From: Clostridia bacterium
GTDB lineage: Bacteria; Bacillota; Clostridia; Christensenellales; Borkfalkiaceae
Assembly: GCA_017646945.1 (NCBI GenBank)
Contig: JAGCLN010000062.1
Location: 1 to 6,160, forward strand
DNA: 6,160 nt
Direction: 5' to 3'
Shown in pieces: positions 1-5,922 of the stretch (position 1 is the first letter of the stretch; every line of letters begins with the position of its first letter). The notes beneath the pieces are model-generated. The model made no database searches. It saw nothing but the letters and a program-made list of their open reading frames with translations, and was not told the DNA's origin. Made by a program: the position numbers and the translations under genes.

Positions 1-1285
1 GCCATGCGTCTTCAACGGCGCTACTAGATAAGGTTTTAAGCGGTTCAACGTCAACCGCATCGTAATCGTATAAAGCAAAATAATTAGAGCGTGGATGAGT
101 TGCGCACGCCACCCCACCGTTTTTGTGGATATGGTCGATTGCCGTTTTTAAATAATTATCAATCTCGCTATTAGAATATAGGCTTTTCGTAAACTCGGTA
201 GTGTAACCACTCTTATCAATGCCGATTGCTAAAATATGGTAGGCGTTATGCCCAACGAGTTTATTTTCTTCAACCCAGTTAAACGGATGATATTCCTGCC
301 CGTCTAAAAATAAAACCTTATCGTCACTATACTTTTCAGCGTTCAGTTTACCGCCGTACGGCGAAGTGTGTTTGATTGCAATAGAACAAATATCAAAACC
401 CTTATATCGCATCATTGCATTGATTGTTCCGGGGTGAGAATCACAACCGAACCAGTCGAGAGAGTGCATATGGATTGCAAGTTTATAATTGTTCTTTTTA
501 GCAAGCGACTTTTTAGTTTTTGGGGCCACTTCACTCTCGCCGTTTTTAAAACGAGCAAAATAGCAAAGCAGGTTTTGAAGATACTTCTTCCAAAAACTTA
601 AACACCTATTAGCGTTTTCATCTAAAACTTCGGGGAAAAGTATCCCGTTTAAAAAGTACATACCCTTGCCGTAGTTTACCTTGGCAACGAGCGCGCCGTC
701 ACGCACGGCAGGGTCCATATACGAACCTATTATATCCCACTTATCGTTTAGTAAATAACAAGAAAGAGCGGAAGTTTGAACCTCTTCCGTGCTATCTTCA
801 TCGGCGGGCTTGCCTTGGTAGAAAGAGTTTACCTTTATCTTCCAGCCTATCATTTCATCGGGGGTTATAAGGTTTGGCGTACTAAACAATCTTTCGCCCT
901 TTTCTTCCACCCACGGCATCATATAATTTTTGTATAAGGAATTATCGCCCGAAAGCATCGGCAAACAACCGCCTATCGTTACCGCGTGGCGATAGATAAG
1001 TTGAGTATACCCTACGCTACTTGGCAAAAAGTAAGGGGCGTAACGCTTATAGTCTTGCGCCATAAACAATAAAATACCGCCCTTTTCCACCCAAGCGTTT
1101 ATATACTCTTCATCATTTTCGATAAAATCGTTAAAGCCGTTTTGCTCAATCAACGCTATATCGAAATTTTCTAAATAATTTTTCTTTTTAAAATTTATCT
1201 CGCTAATTTCATAGCCTTGCTCTTTTACGAATTCTATGAATTCGTAGGCAGGGCGAAACCAGTGTTTAAAATAACCTATCTTCAT
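1..1285 (-). CDS. Two-domain protein: amidotransferase/ThuA-like N-terminus plus PHP-family metal-dependent phosphoesterase (3' end outside window)
   Basis: The frame is open from an ATG at 1285 to the window edge, giving 428 codons without a stop. The start lies 1 nt after the stop of the upstream GTPase gene. There is no strong Shine-Dalgarno sequence, so translation is probably coupled. Residues 1 to about 255 resemble a flavodoxin/class I amidotransferase-like or ThuA-like fold: opening strand MKIGYF, then WVEKGGILLFMAQ, and VNYGKGMYFLNG near the end. No catalytic Cys-His-Glu triad was recognised. A Lys-rich linker (about 256-268) leads to a PHP domain: H272-x-H274, D282, H306 (usual TDH position, here IKHT), E331, H346 and H350, and H397-P. 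The last expected D-x-H motif lies beyond the edge. PHP domains bind two or three metal ions and hydrolyse phosphoesters, as in histidinol phosphatase and polymerase-associated domains. The PHP call is firm. The N-terminal fold and the substrate are uncertain. Confidence 0.82.
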   Translation of the reverse strand, partial: MKIGYFKHWFRPAYEFIEFVKEQGYEISEINFKKKNYLENFDIALIEQNGFNDFIENDEEYINAWVEKGGILLFMAQDYKRYAPYFLPSSVGYTQLIYRHAVTIGGCLPMLSGDNSLYKNYMMPWVEEKGERLFSTPNLITPDEMIGWKIKVNSFYQGKPADEDSTEEVQTSALSCYLLNDKWDIIGSYMDPAVRDGALVAKVNYGKGMYFLNGILFPEVLDENANRCLSFWKKYLQNLLCYFARFKNGESEVAPKTKKSLAKKNNYKLAIHMHSLDWFGCDSHPGTINAMMRYKGFDICSIAIKHTSPYGGKLNAEKYSDDKVLFLDGQEYHPFNWVEENKLVGHNAYHILAIGIDKSGYTTEFTKSLYSNSEIDNYLKTAIDHIHKNGGVACATHPRSNYFALYDYDAVDVEPLKTLSSSAVEDAW

Positions 1286-1286
1286 T

Positions 1287-2222
1287 CTATATTAATTTTA
1301 CTAATTGTTCTTCAAAAGTGGGCAGAGGAAGTTTCTCACTCGATATATATTCAAGCAAAAGTTGTTCGCCCTCGGTTCCTTTAAACTGCATATAATGAAC
1401 CCTTGCCGTCAAGCGTATCCAAGATTCAGGCTCAACGCTATCGCCTTCGTTTAAAGCGCAAAGATGACCTATAGTTTGAATATCATCCATACAGCAAGTA
1501 AGCGCGGGGCGAGCGCCGAAGAAAGTGTTTGGCGGAAGTTCATCGGAAAAAAGCGCAACGCACTCAAAAGTTACTATTTTATTGCGGTAGCGTTCAACTT
1601 GCTCGAAACTATCAACGTAAAAATCACCAAAGTAAGCGTTTTCAACCGTTATTTCTTCCCCGTCTACACTAAAAGGAAGTTCCGATGCAAGGCTTATTTG
1701 CGCACCGAGAACGTCTAGCGGAATAATCTCTAACGACGGGTTTACCATTTTCAAACTCTTTTTTATGGTCGCCGTGTTTTCAGAATAATCGCAACGGTTA
1801 ACGATAGCAACGTCACTACCCTTTACCATATCTACCATTATTTGACGAAGGGCGGAAAAATACGACTTGAAAGTACTGCCGTCAATTACGCAAATAGTTT
1901 GTTGAACGTCAAAATACGGCGGATACTTAAATTCGCCACTATCCCAAGTTTCGTTTCTCTCTATAAATATTACGTGCGGTTTGTGTTTCCTTACCGCTTC
2001 GTTTAAGTTTTTATCCGTCCAAGTATCCTTGTTAAAATACTCGTAACTAATATTAAGCGGGGAAAGTTCTTCTTCGGTAAACTCTTCAACGCCGTCTTCT
2101 TGCGCGAGTATTAAAACCTTTCCTAAATCGCCAAAATCGCCCCTTACGAGCGAATCTTTGATAAAGTAGGACTTTCCGCTTTCAAGCACGCCCCTAACGG
2201 TTATAACGGGTATTCCTGCCAT
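1287..2222 (-). CDS. CobW-like P-loop GTPase fused to a DUF1980/YcgQ-like domain
   Basis: This 311-residue cytosolic protein has no signal peptide or membrane segment. The N-terminal half is a P-loop NTPase related to the G3E/CobW group: Walker A G11-VLES-G16-K17-S18, a strand VIFIERNE (84-91) where CobW proteins have their EPSG-type motif, CVIDG (111-115), and N142-R-C-D145 in the base-specificity (NKxD) position. It lacks the CxCC metal motif of typical CobW proteins and the His-rich insert of its neighbour. From about residue 205 it resembles the C-terminal part of the YcgQ family (DUF1980/TIGR03943): RNKIVTFECVALF, then FFGARPALTCC (C243, C244), D246 and G252. In Bacillus, YcgQ pairs with the YcgR permease in a zinc-responsive locus. 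The gene starts 5 nt after the upstream stop with only a weak GAG as ribosome binding site, and ends 1 nt before the PHP gene. The GTPase-like domain is well supported; the C-terminal assignment rests on motif recognition without an alignment. Confidence 0.85.
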   Translation of the reverse strand: MAGIPVITVRGVLESGKSYFIKDSLVRGDFGDLGKVLILAQEDGVEEFTEEELSPLNISYEYFNKDTWTDKNLNEAVRKHKPHVIFIERNETWDSGEFKYPPYFDVQQTICVIDGSTFKSYFSALRQIMVDMVKGSDVAIVNRCDYSENTATIKKSLKMVNPSLEIIPLDVLGAQISLASELPFSVDGEEITVENAYFGDFYVDSFEQVERYRNKIVTFECVALFSDELPPNTFFGARPALTCCMDDIQTIGHLCALNEGDSVEPESWIRLTARVHYMQFKGTEGEQLLLEYISSEKLPLPTFEEQLVKLI

Positions 2223-2227
2223 AATAA

Positions 2228-3322
2228 TTACTCAAATAATCCCTTTAAATTTTCTTTGTTTAAACGGCTACCTATAACGCATATCTTACCCGTTATATCT
2301 GCCGAGCCGTCTCTTACTTCAACGCTTGACGGAACGTAGTCGAAATGAAGCCAACCACTATCCCCCTTAACAACGCCTTTCGCCCTTAACACTTCACCGT
2401 AACTACCGCTATCTAACTTTGATAAAATCAATTCAAGCACTATTTTAGAAAAACTCTGTGGGGTTTGAAGTGAAAAACTATCAAAAACTTCGTCAGCGTG
2501 GTGATGATGACAATTGCAATTCGGGTCGTGACACTCGTGGCCGTGGTGTTCGTGGCGAGAGTGGTGGTGGTCGTGCCCGCAATCACAATGCTCGTGGCCG
2601 TGGTGTTCGTGGTGTTCGTGGTGATGGTCGTGCCCGCAATCACAATGCTCGTGGCCGTGGTGAGAGTGGCGATGACCGTGAGCGCCTGCCGGAGAATTTT
2701 TTAGCGCGTTTATAATTATTTCCATAAGCGTAGCGCCGTCTTCTAAATTTTCAAGCAAGAACTTGGGGTCAAGGTCTTTAACGGGGGTTGTTATTATAGT
2801 TGCGGTGGGGTTATACTGCTTTATATATTCGCAAACTTCGATTATCTTTTTTTCGTTAAAGCCTTCAGCTTTGCTTATTAAAATAGTGTTTGCGGTGGAA
2901 ATTTGGTCTATATAAAACTCGCCGTAGTTTTTGGCGTATAACTTAACCTTATTGCCGTCAACAACCGTGCAAAGAACGTTAATTTTTAGGCGGTCGCTTG
3001 CGCCTTTTACGGCGGAAACTACTTCTGAAAGTTTACCAACGCCAGACGGTTCTATAATAATTCTATCAAGGTTATAAGTAGAAATAAGTTCGCCGAGCGC
3101 ATCCTTAAAATTGCCTGTTAACGAACAACAAATGCAACCGGAATTTATCTCTTTAACTGAAACACCGGTATCTTTTAAGAAAGCGCCGTCTATACCGATT
3201 TCACCAAACTCGTTTTCGATAAGGGCTACTTTTTCTTTTGCAAAAACATTTTCATACAGTTTTTTGATAAGCGTGGTTTTGCCCGCGCCTAAAAAACCCG
3301 AAATAACGTCAACTTTAATCAT
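2228..3322 (-). CDS. CobW/P47K-family (COG0523, G3E) GTP-dependent metallochaperone with His-rich insert
   Basis: This 364-residue protein carries the hallmarks of COG0523 GTPases, which use GTP hydrolysis to deliver metals, often zinc but also cobalt or nickel, to target proteins. Visible motifs in order are Walker A GFLGAGKT (9-16), ENEFGEIGID (36-45), the diagnostic metal-binding G-CxCC (C63, C65, C66), IIIEPSG (88-94), VVDG (120-123) and S150-K-A-E153 in the NKxD position. Residues 215-275 form an insert with 30 histidines and 7 cysteines among 61 residues. Residues 276-364 match the CobW C-terminal domain (FDSFSL, LRAKGVV, GWLHFDYV). An AAAAGGAG site 5 nt upstream supports the ATG at 3322. 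It is the first gene of an operon with a second CobW-like GTPase and a PHP hydrolase. The family call is firm. The metal is not determined by sequence; zinc is the best guess from the insert and from the YcgQ-like neighbour. SKAE in place of NKxD suggests altered guanine recognition, although this family tolerates variation there. Confidence 0.93.
   Translation of the reverse strand: MIKVDVISGFLGAGKTTLIKKLYENVFAKEKVALIENEFGEIGIDGAFLKDTGVSVKEINSGCICCSLTGNFKDALGELISTYNLDRIIIEPSGVGKLSEVVSAVKGASDRLKINVLCTVVDGNKVKLYAKNYGEFYIDQISTANTILISKAEGFNEKKIIEVCEYIKQYNPTATIITTPVKDLDPKFLLENLEDGATLMEIIINALKNSPAGAHGHRHSHHGHEHCDCGHDHHHEHHEHHGHEHCDCGHDHHHSRHEHHGHECHDPNCNCHHHHADEVFDSFSLQTPQSFSKIVLELILSKLDSGSYGEVLRAKGVVKGDSGWLHFDYVPSSVEVRDGSADITGKICVIGSRLNKENLKGLFE
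2534..2662 (-). repeat. 57-bp in-frame tandem repeat encoding the His-rich segment
   Basis: A 38-bp segment at 2568-2605 recurs identically at 2625-2662, exactly 57 bp (19 codons) away. A third partial copy of 22 bp at 2534-2555 matches 2591-2612 at the same period. The unit encodes HHGHEHCDCGHDHHH plus a variable spacer. The whole His-rich stretch covers 2498-2680. Such near-identical repeats in a metallochaperone suggest recent expansion by slippage or unequal recombination, and copy number may vary between strains. Confidence 0.9.
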
Positions 3323-3327
3323 AAAAT

Positions 3328-3335
3328 CTCCTTTT
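3328..3335 (-). promoter_or_regulatory. Ribosome binding site of the CobW-family gene
   Basis: On the minus strand AAAAGGAG precedes the ATG at 3322 with 5 nt between GGAG and the start codon. It is the only strong ribosome binding site in the three-gene operon; the next two genes rely on weak sites and close spacing. Confidence 0.85.
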
Positions 3336-3339
3336 AATA

Positions 3340-3368
3340 ATTCTAACCCACAATGATAAAAAACACAA
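3340..3368 (-). promoter_or_regulatory. Probable promoter of the GTPase-PHP operon
   Basis: On the minus strand TAGAAT (3345-3340) forms a good -10 box. TTGTGT (3368-3363), a weak -35 with the TTG conserved, lies 17 bp upstream. It sits between the terminator of the upstream lipoprotein gene and the CobW start, where an operon promoter is needed. I looked for a Zur-type palindrome here and did not see a convincing one. Confidence 0.5.
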
Positions 3369-3376
3369 TAGTTAAA

Positions 3377-3412
3377 TAAAAAATTGTCGCTAAAATAAGC
3401 GACAATTTTTTA
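3377..3412 (-). terminator. Rho-independent terminator of the lipoprotein gene
   Basis: The arms at 3377-3390 and 3399-3412 pair over 14 bp around an 8-nt loop (3391-3398), with a GC-containing core GTCGC/GCGAC. On the minus strand the stem runs into a T-rich tract. It begins a few bases after the stop codon (3419-3417) of the lipoprotein gene, so that gene and the downstream operon are separate transcription units. The opposite strand also has a T tract after the stem, so it could act in both directions. Confidence 0.92.
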
Positions 3413-3416
3413 CCTT

Positions 3417-5783
3417 TTATACTGATGGCGACCAGTCAACGTCATCTTCAACGTAGATTGCTATAAATACGTCACCGTCATAGCTTGCAAATTCCCAAAC
3501 GTGATTTCTATCGTACTCTATTCCGTTATACTCAAAACCAACGAGTTTCTTTCCGCTTGGGGGAACGGGTAACGAATTCATTGTGGAAAGGGCGTAACCG
3601 TATTCGATAACCGCGGTTGAATTGCCCGTACCTTCGCCAACGTCTATATTTATGGTAAAGGATATATAGTCTTCGTACATACACTTGAACGGCGTTCCAT
3701 CATAGTCTACTATTAAGAAAATATCATCAAGCGAATATGCCGTGCCTTTGTAGTAATAACCTACGAGTTTTTTGCCCTTAGGCGCGGTAGGTGCTTTGCT
3801 AACGTACCTAAAACTCTTTGCTAAGGTAAAGGTTACGCGAGTGCTTCCGCCACCGCCGTTAAGGTTAAGGTTAACTTCTATATCAACTTTATTATAAGTT
3901 ACGCTCGGCGTTAAGGTGATATTAGATTTAAGCGACCAAGTGCCACTAACTTCCATTTCACTATCGCCGTTAAGCCATTTAACTGAAATAAGGTTGTTCC
4001 TTGCAGACAAGGTGTAAAGTTCATATTCTTCGCCAAAGGTTACTTCTTGGACGCTACCTACCATATTTCCGTCTTTATCAAGCATTGAATAATCCGCTTT
4101 GATAGAAGAAAGGTCGTAGGTAATTCTATAAGTCGCAGGAGCCCAAACGGCGTATAAAACAGCGTTATCGGGAATATCCCAAACAAGCGTTCCACCTATA
4201 TATTCCGTTTGATTAACTCTTTCAAGCGACCAACCGAGAAGAACGTAACCGCTCTTTTTAATCATTGAGCCATCGGGAAGAACGGTAGAATTGTTAGGAA
4301 GAATAACTTCGCTATTATACGTATAGAAGGTGGTGAAAACGGTAGATAAACCGTTTTTATAGATAACAGCGTAGGTGTTTGCCGTTAAAACGCTTTCTAT
4401 TTCAGTATTTTCTTCAAGGGCGAAAATTTCTTCGTTTGAAAGTTCCCAAACGGCGCTATATCCGGGCAACGTGTTGGGGATAGGTATGCCGGCTTCGGCA
4501 TTTTCCCTTAACTCGTCAAGTAAGAAAGTTTCAACCTTGCCGTCACAATGAACGAAGTTAACGTAAACGTCACTTGCGTATCTTGCAACTAAATCTTCGT
4601 TTCGAGCGTACGCCCAAACGATAGTGCCAGAGTAAGACGAAACTAATTCGCCCGTGGTTTTTATCTTCCAACCGATAAACTTAAATCCTTGTTGCGGAGT
4701 GGGAACGGGAATTACGCTCTCTCTCCCGTAAGTTACGGTAACGGTGGTTTCGCCGTCTAACGTTCCGCCGTTAGCGTCAAGCGTAAGCGTGTACTGTTTA
4801 GGTGTGTATCTCGCTCTAAGTTGAACTGAACTCTTATTATCGGCAGGATAATAGTTGAAGTTATCGCCTATCGGCTCACCGCCCACCGTCCAACAATCAA
4901 AGATAAAGCCTTCCTTTTCGGGAATAACAGCCTTAATATCCGCAGTAGAATCGCCGTAAGTAATTATTCCGCTATCTTCGTCAAGCGTTCCGCCGTTAGA
5001 GTCAAACACGAACTGAACTTGCTCGGGGACAAACACCGCTATAAGTTCAGGGTTTTCTATCTCGTAAATCCAAAGGTTAGAATTGAGAACGGTAACGCCG
5101 TCAAACGACCAACCGATGAATTTAAATCCAGCTTTTTTAAGAACGGGGAATTCTATCGTGCGGTCGTACTTTGCGGTCAATATCGTTTCGGTAAGAGTTT
5201 CATCGCCACCAACGAGTTTACCGCCGTTAAAGTTGAATTTTACTTGGTAAGTCGTTCTATCCCAGCCCGCTTTAATAACAACGTCACCCACGTCAAGATC
5301 CCAAACATCAGTTGAAACGGGCTCTTCACCGTAGTACCAACCGCTAAACTCGTAGCCTTCTCTCGTAGGCGTTGGGAAGGTAACGGAATTACCATAGGTA
5401 GCCGAAGCCTTCTTTTTACTTACCACAGAACCGTCGTTCTCAACGTAAGTACCGCCGTTAAAATCAAGTAAAACGCCGTAAGTTTTTGCAGACCAAGTAG
5501 CGTTTAAAGTGATTGCTTCTTTTTCAATCATAAAGGGCTTTAAGTTAACGTACGCCCCATCGCAATACCAACCGGTAAAGTTATAGCCTTCTTTAACGGG
5601 CGTGGGAATAGTTAAATCTTCCCAAAGGTCCGCAACGATAGTAGTTGAGCCGGAAATCGTTCCACCGTTAAGATTAAGCGTGATATTAACTTGTTCAATC
5701 TTATTTGAGCCGTTATCGTTTTTACAAGCCGAAAAACAAACCGCCGTTAAGATACACGCCAAAAGGCACAATAACTTCTTCAT
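3417..5783 (-). CDS. Lipoprotein made of about ten InlB/Listeria-Bacteroides-type repeats
   Basis: The 788-residue product starts with a lipoprotein signal peptide: KK, a hydrophobic core, then lipobox F17-S-A-C20. It should be lipidated at C20 and anchored outside the membrane. The rest is a string of roughly 65-80-residue beta-rich modules starting near residues 32, 102, 179, 256, 331, 406, 471, 552, 633 and 708. Modules 1-5 show the InlB B-repeat/Flg_new pattern: Y-x-hydrophobic-x-hydrophobic, NGG, YG, P-P-x-x-x-G-Y/F-x-F-x-G-W, then a closing strand such as LNATW. Modules 6-10 are degenerate, with the NGG motif lost or altered, and the last two share a G/S-KKLVG variant. No LPXTG motif, C-terminal membrane helix or enzyme domain was seen. 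Such proteins are usually surface adhesins or scaffolds; the ligand is unknown. The gene has its own promoter, ribosome binding site and terminator. The architecture is certain, the function is not. Confidence 0.93.
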   Translation of the reverse strand: MKKLLCLLACILTAVCFSACKNDNGSNKIEQVNITLNLNGGTISGSTTIVADLWEDLTIPTPVKEGYNFTGWYCDGAYVNLKPFMIEKEAITLNATWSAKTYGVLLDFNGGTYVENDGSVVSKKKASATYGNSVTFPTPTREGYEFSGWYYGEEPVSTDVWDLDVGDVVIKAGWDRTTYQVKFNFNGGKLVGGDETLTETILTAKYDRTIEFPVLKKAGFKFIGWSFDGVTVLNSNLWIYEIENPELIAVFVPEQVQFVFDSNGGTLDEDSGIITYGDSTADIKAVIPEKEGFIFDCWTVGGEPIGDNFNYYPADNKSSVQLRARYTPKQYTLTLDANGGTLDGETTVTVTYGRESVIPVPTPQQGFKFIGWKIKTTGELVSSYSGTIVWAYARNEDLVARYASDVYVNFVHCDGKVETFLLDELRENAEAGIPIPNTLPGYSAVWELSNEEIFALEENTEIESVLTANTYAVIYKNGLSTVFTTFYTYNSEVILPNNSTVLPDGSMIKKSGYVLLGWSLERVNQTEYIGGTLVWDIPDNAVLYAVWAPATYRITYDLSSIKADYSMLDKDGNMVGSVQEVTFGEEYELYTLSARNNLISVKWLNGDSEMEVSGTWSLKSNITLTPSVTYNKVDIEVNLNLNGGGGSTRVTFTLAKSFRYVSKAPTAPKGKKLVGYYYKGTAYSLDDIFLIVDYDGTPFKCMYEDYISFTINIDVGEGTGNSTAVIEYGYALSTMNSLPVPPSGKKLVGFEYNGIEYDRNHVWEFASYDGDVFIAIYVEDDVDWSPSV
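3444..5690 (-). repeat. Protein-level tandem repeat array (about ten InlB-like modules)
   Basis: These bases encode residues 32-780. The module signature recurs about every 65-80 codons. At DNA level the NGG codons give recurring ccgccgtta-type strings near 4768, 4991, 5221 and 5452, but copies are well diverged elsewhere, so this is an old array, unlike the near-identical 57-bp repeats in the GTPase gene. Confidence 0.75.
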
Positions 5784-5788
5784 ATACT

Positions 5789-5794
5789 CTCCTT
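5789..5794 (-). promoter_or_regulatory. Ribosome binding site of the lipoprotein gene
   Basis: AAGGAG on the minus strand lies 5 nt before the ATG at 5783. It fixes the start in front of a typical lipoprotein signal peptide. Confidence 0.9.
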
Positions 5795-5814
5795 AACAAA
5801 GTATCTTATAATAT

Positions 5815-5843
5815 ATTTTAACTTATAAGTTAAATCTTGTCAA
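5815..5843 (-). promoter_or_regulatory. Strong sigma-A-type promoter of the lipoprotein gene
   Basis: On the minus strand a perfect -35 TTGACA (5843-5838) is followed, after exactly 17 bp, by -10 TAAAAT (5820-5815). The predicted start of transcription is near 5808, giving a leader of about 25 nt. The spacer contains a perfect palindrome, suggesting repression by steric blocking. Confidence 0.82.
5817..5834. promoter_or_regulatory. 18-bp perfect palindrome in the promoter spacer, putative operator
   Basis: TTTAACTTATAAGTTAAA is a perfect inverted repeat with no loop. It covers most of the 17-bp spacer and the -10 box of the lipoprotein promoter. The position and dyad symmetry suit a dimeric repressor of the MarR or TetR type. 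The half-site TTAAC/GTTAA recalls AdcR-like zinc MarR sites but with a longer centre (6 bp rather than 2), so the regulator is not identified. Confidence 0.55.
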
Positions 5844-5857
5844 CCATAGAATATAAT
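5829..5857 (+). promoter_or_regulatory. Possible divergent plus-strand promoter
   Basis: A perfect -10 hexamer TATAAT (5852-5857) faces the structured-RNA region. At 17 bp spacing the -35 would be GTTAAA (5829-5834), only a half match and inside the palindrome. The predicted start is near 5864, just before the 36-nt hairpin. TATGAT at 5910-5915 is an alternative -10, also without a good -35. In such AT-rich DNA either could be chance. Confidence 0.3.
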
Positions 5858-5871
5858 GTGCAAATTTTACG

Positions 5872-5907
5872 ATATTAAAGCAATTAAAATTTTAGTTGCT
5901 TGGATAT
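5872..5907 (+). other. 36-nt AT-rich hairpin or inverted repeat upstream of the RNA region
   Basis: The arms are centred at 5889/5890. Of 18 symmetric positions, 15 are Watson-Crick, two are U-G pairs (5876-5903 and 5884-5895) and one is a mismatch (5877/5902), counting plus-strand RNA. The innermost bases must open to form a loop. The wobble pairs would be mismatches on the minus strand, so a plus-strand transcript is favoured. No plus-strand gene precedes it that would need a terminator. Confidence 0.5.
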
Positions 5908-5922
5908 TTTATGATTTAATTT

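Noticed and set aside
368..601. Plus-strand 77-codon open frame
   Set aside because: It lies opposite the PHP domain coding frame, which has conserved metal ligands on the minus strand. No ribosome binding site or recognisable product.
2498..2690. Tandem repeats considered as a CRISPR-like array
   Set aside because: The period is in frame, the spacers are not unique sequences, and the repeats encode the His-rich protein segment.
2458..2715. Plus-strand and alternative-frame open reading frames rich in Arg/Gly or Thr/Val across the His-rich region
   Set aside because: They are shadows of the repetitive, codon-biased CobW gene, without ribosome binding sites or family resemblance.
3323..3376. 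Zur-box search upstream of the GTPase operon
   Set aside because: No convincing TCGTAATNATTACGA-like palindrome was found, so zinc regulation of the operon is not supported by sequence here.
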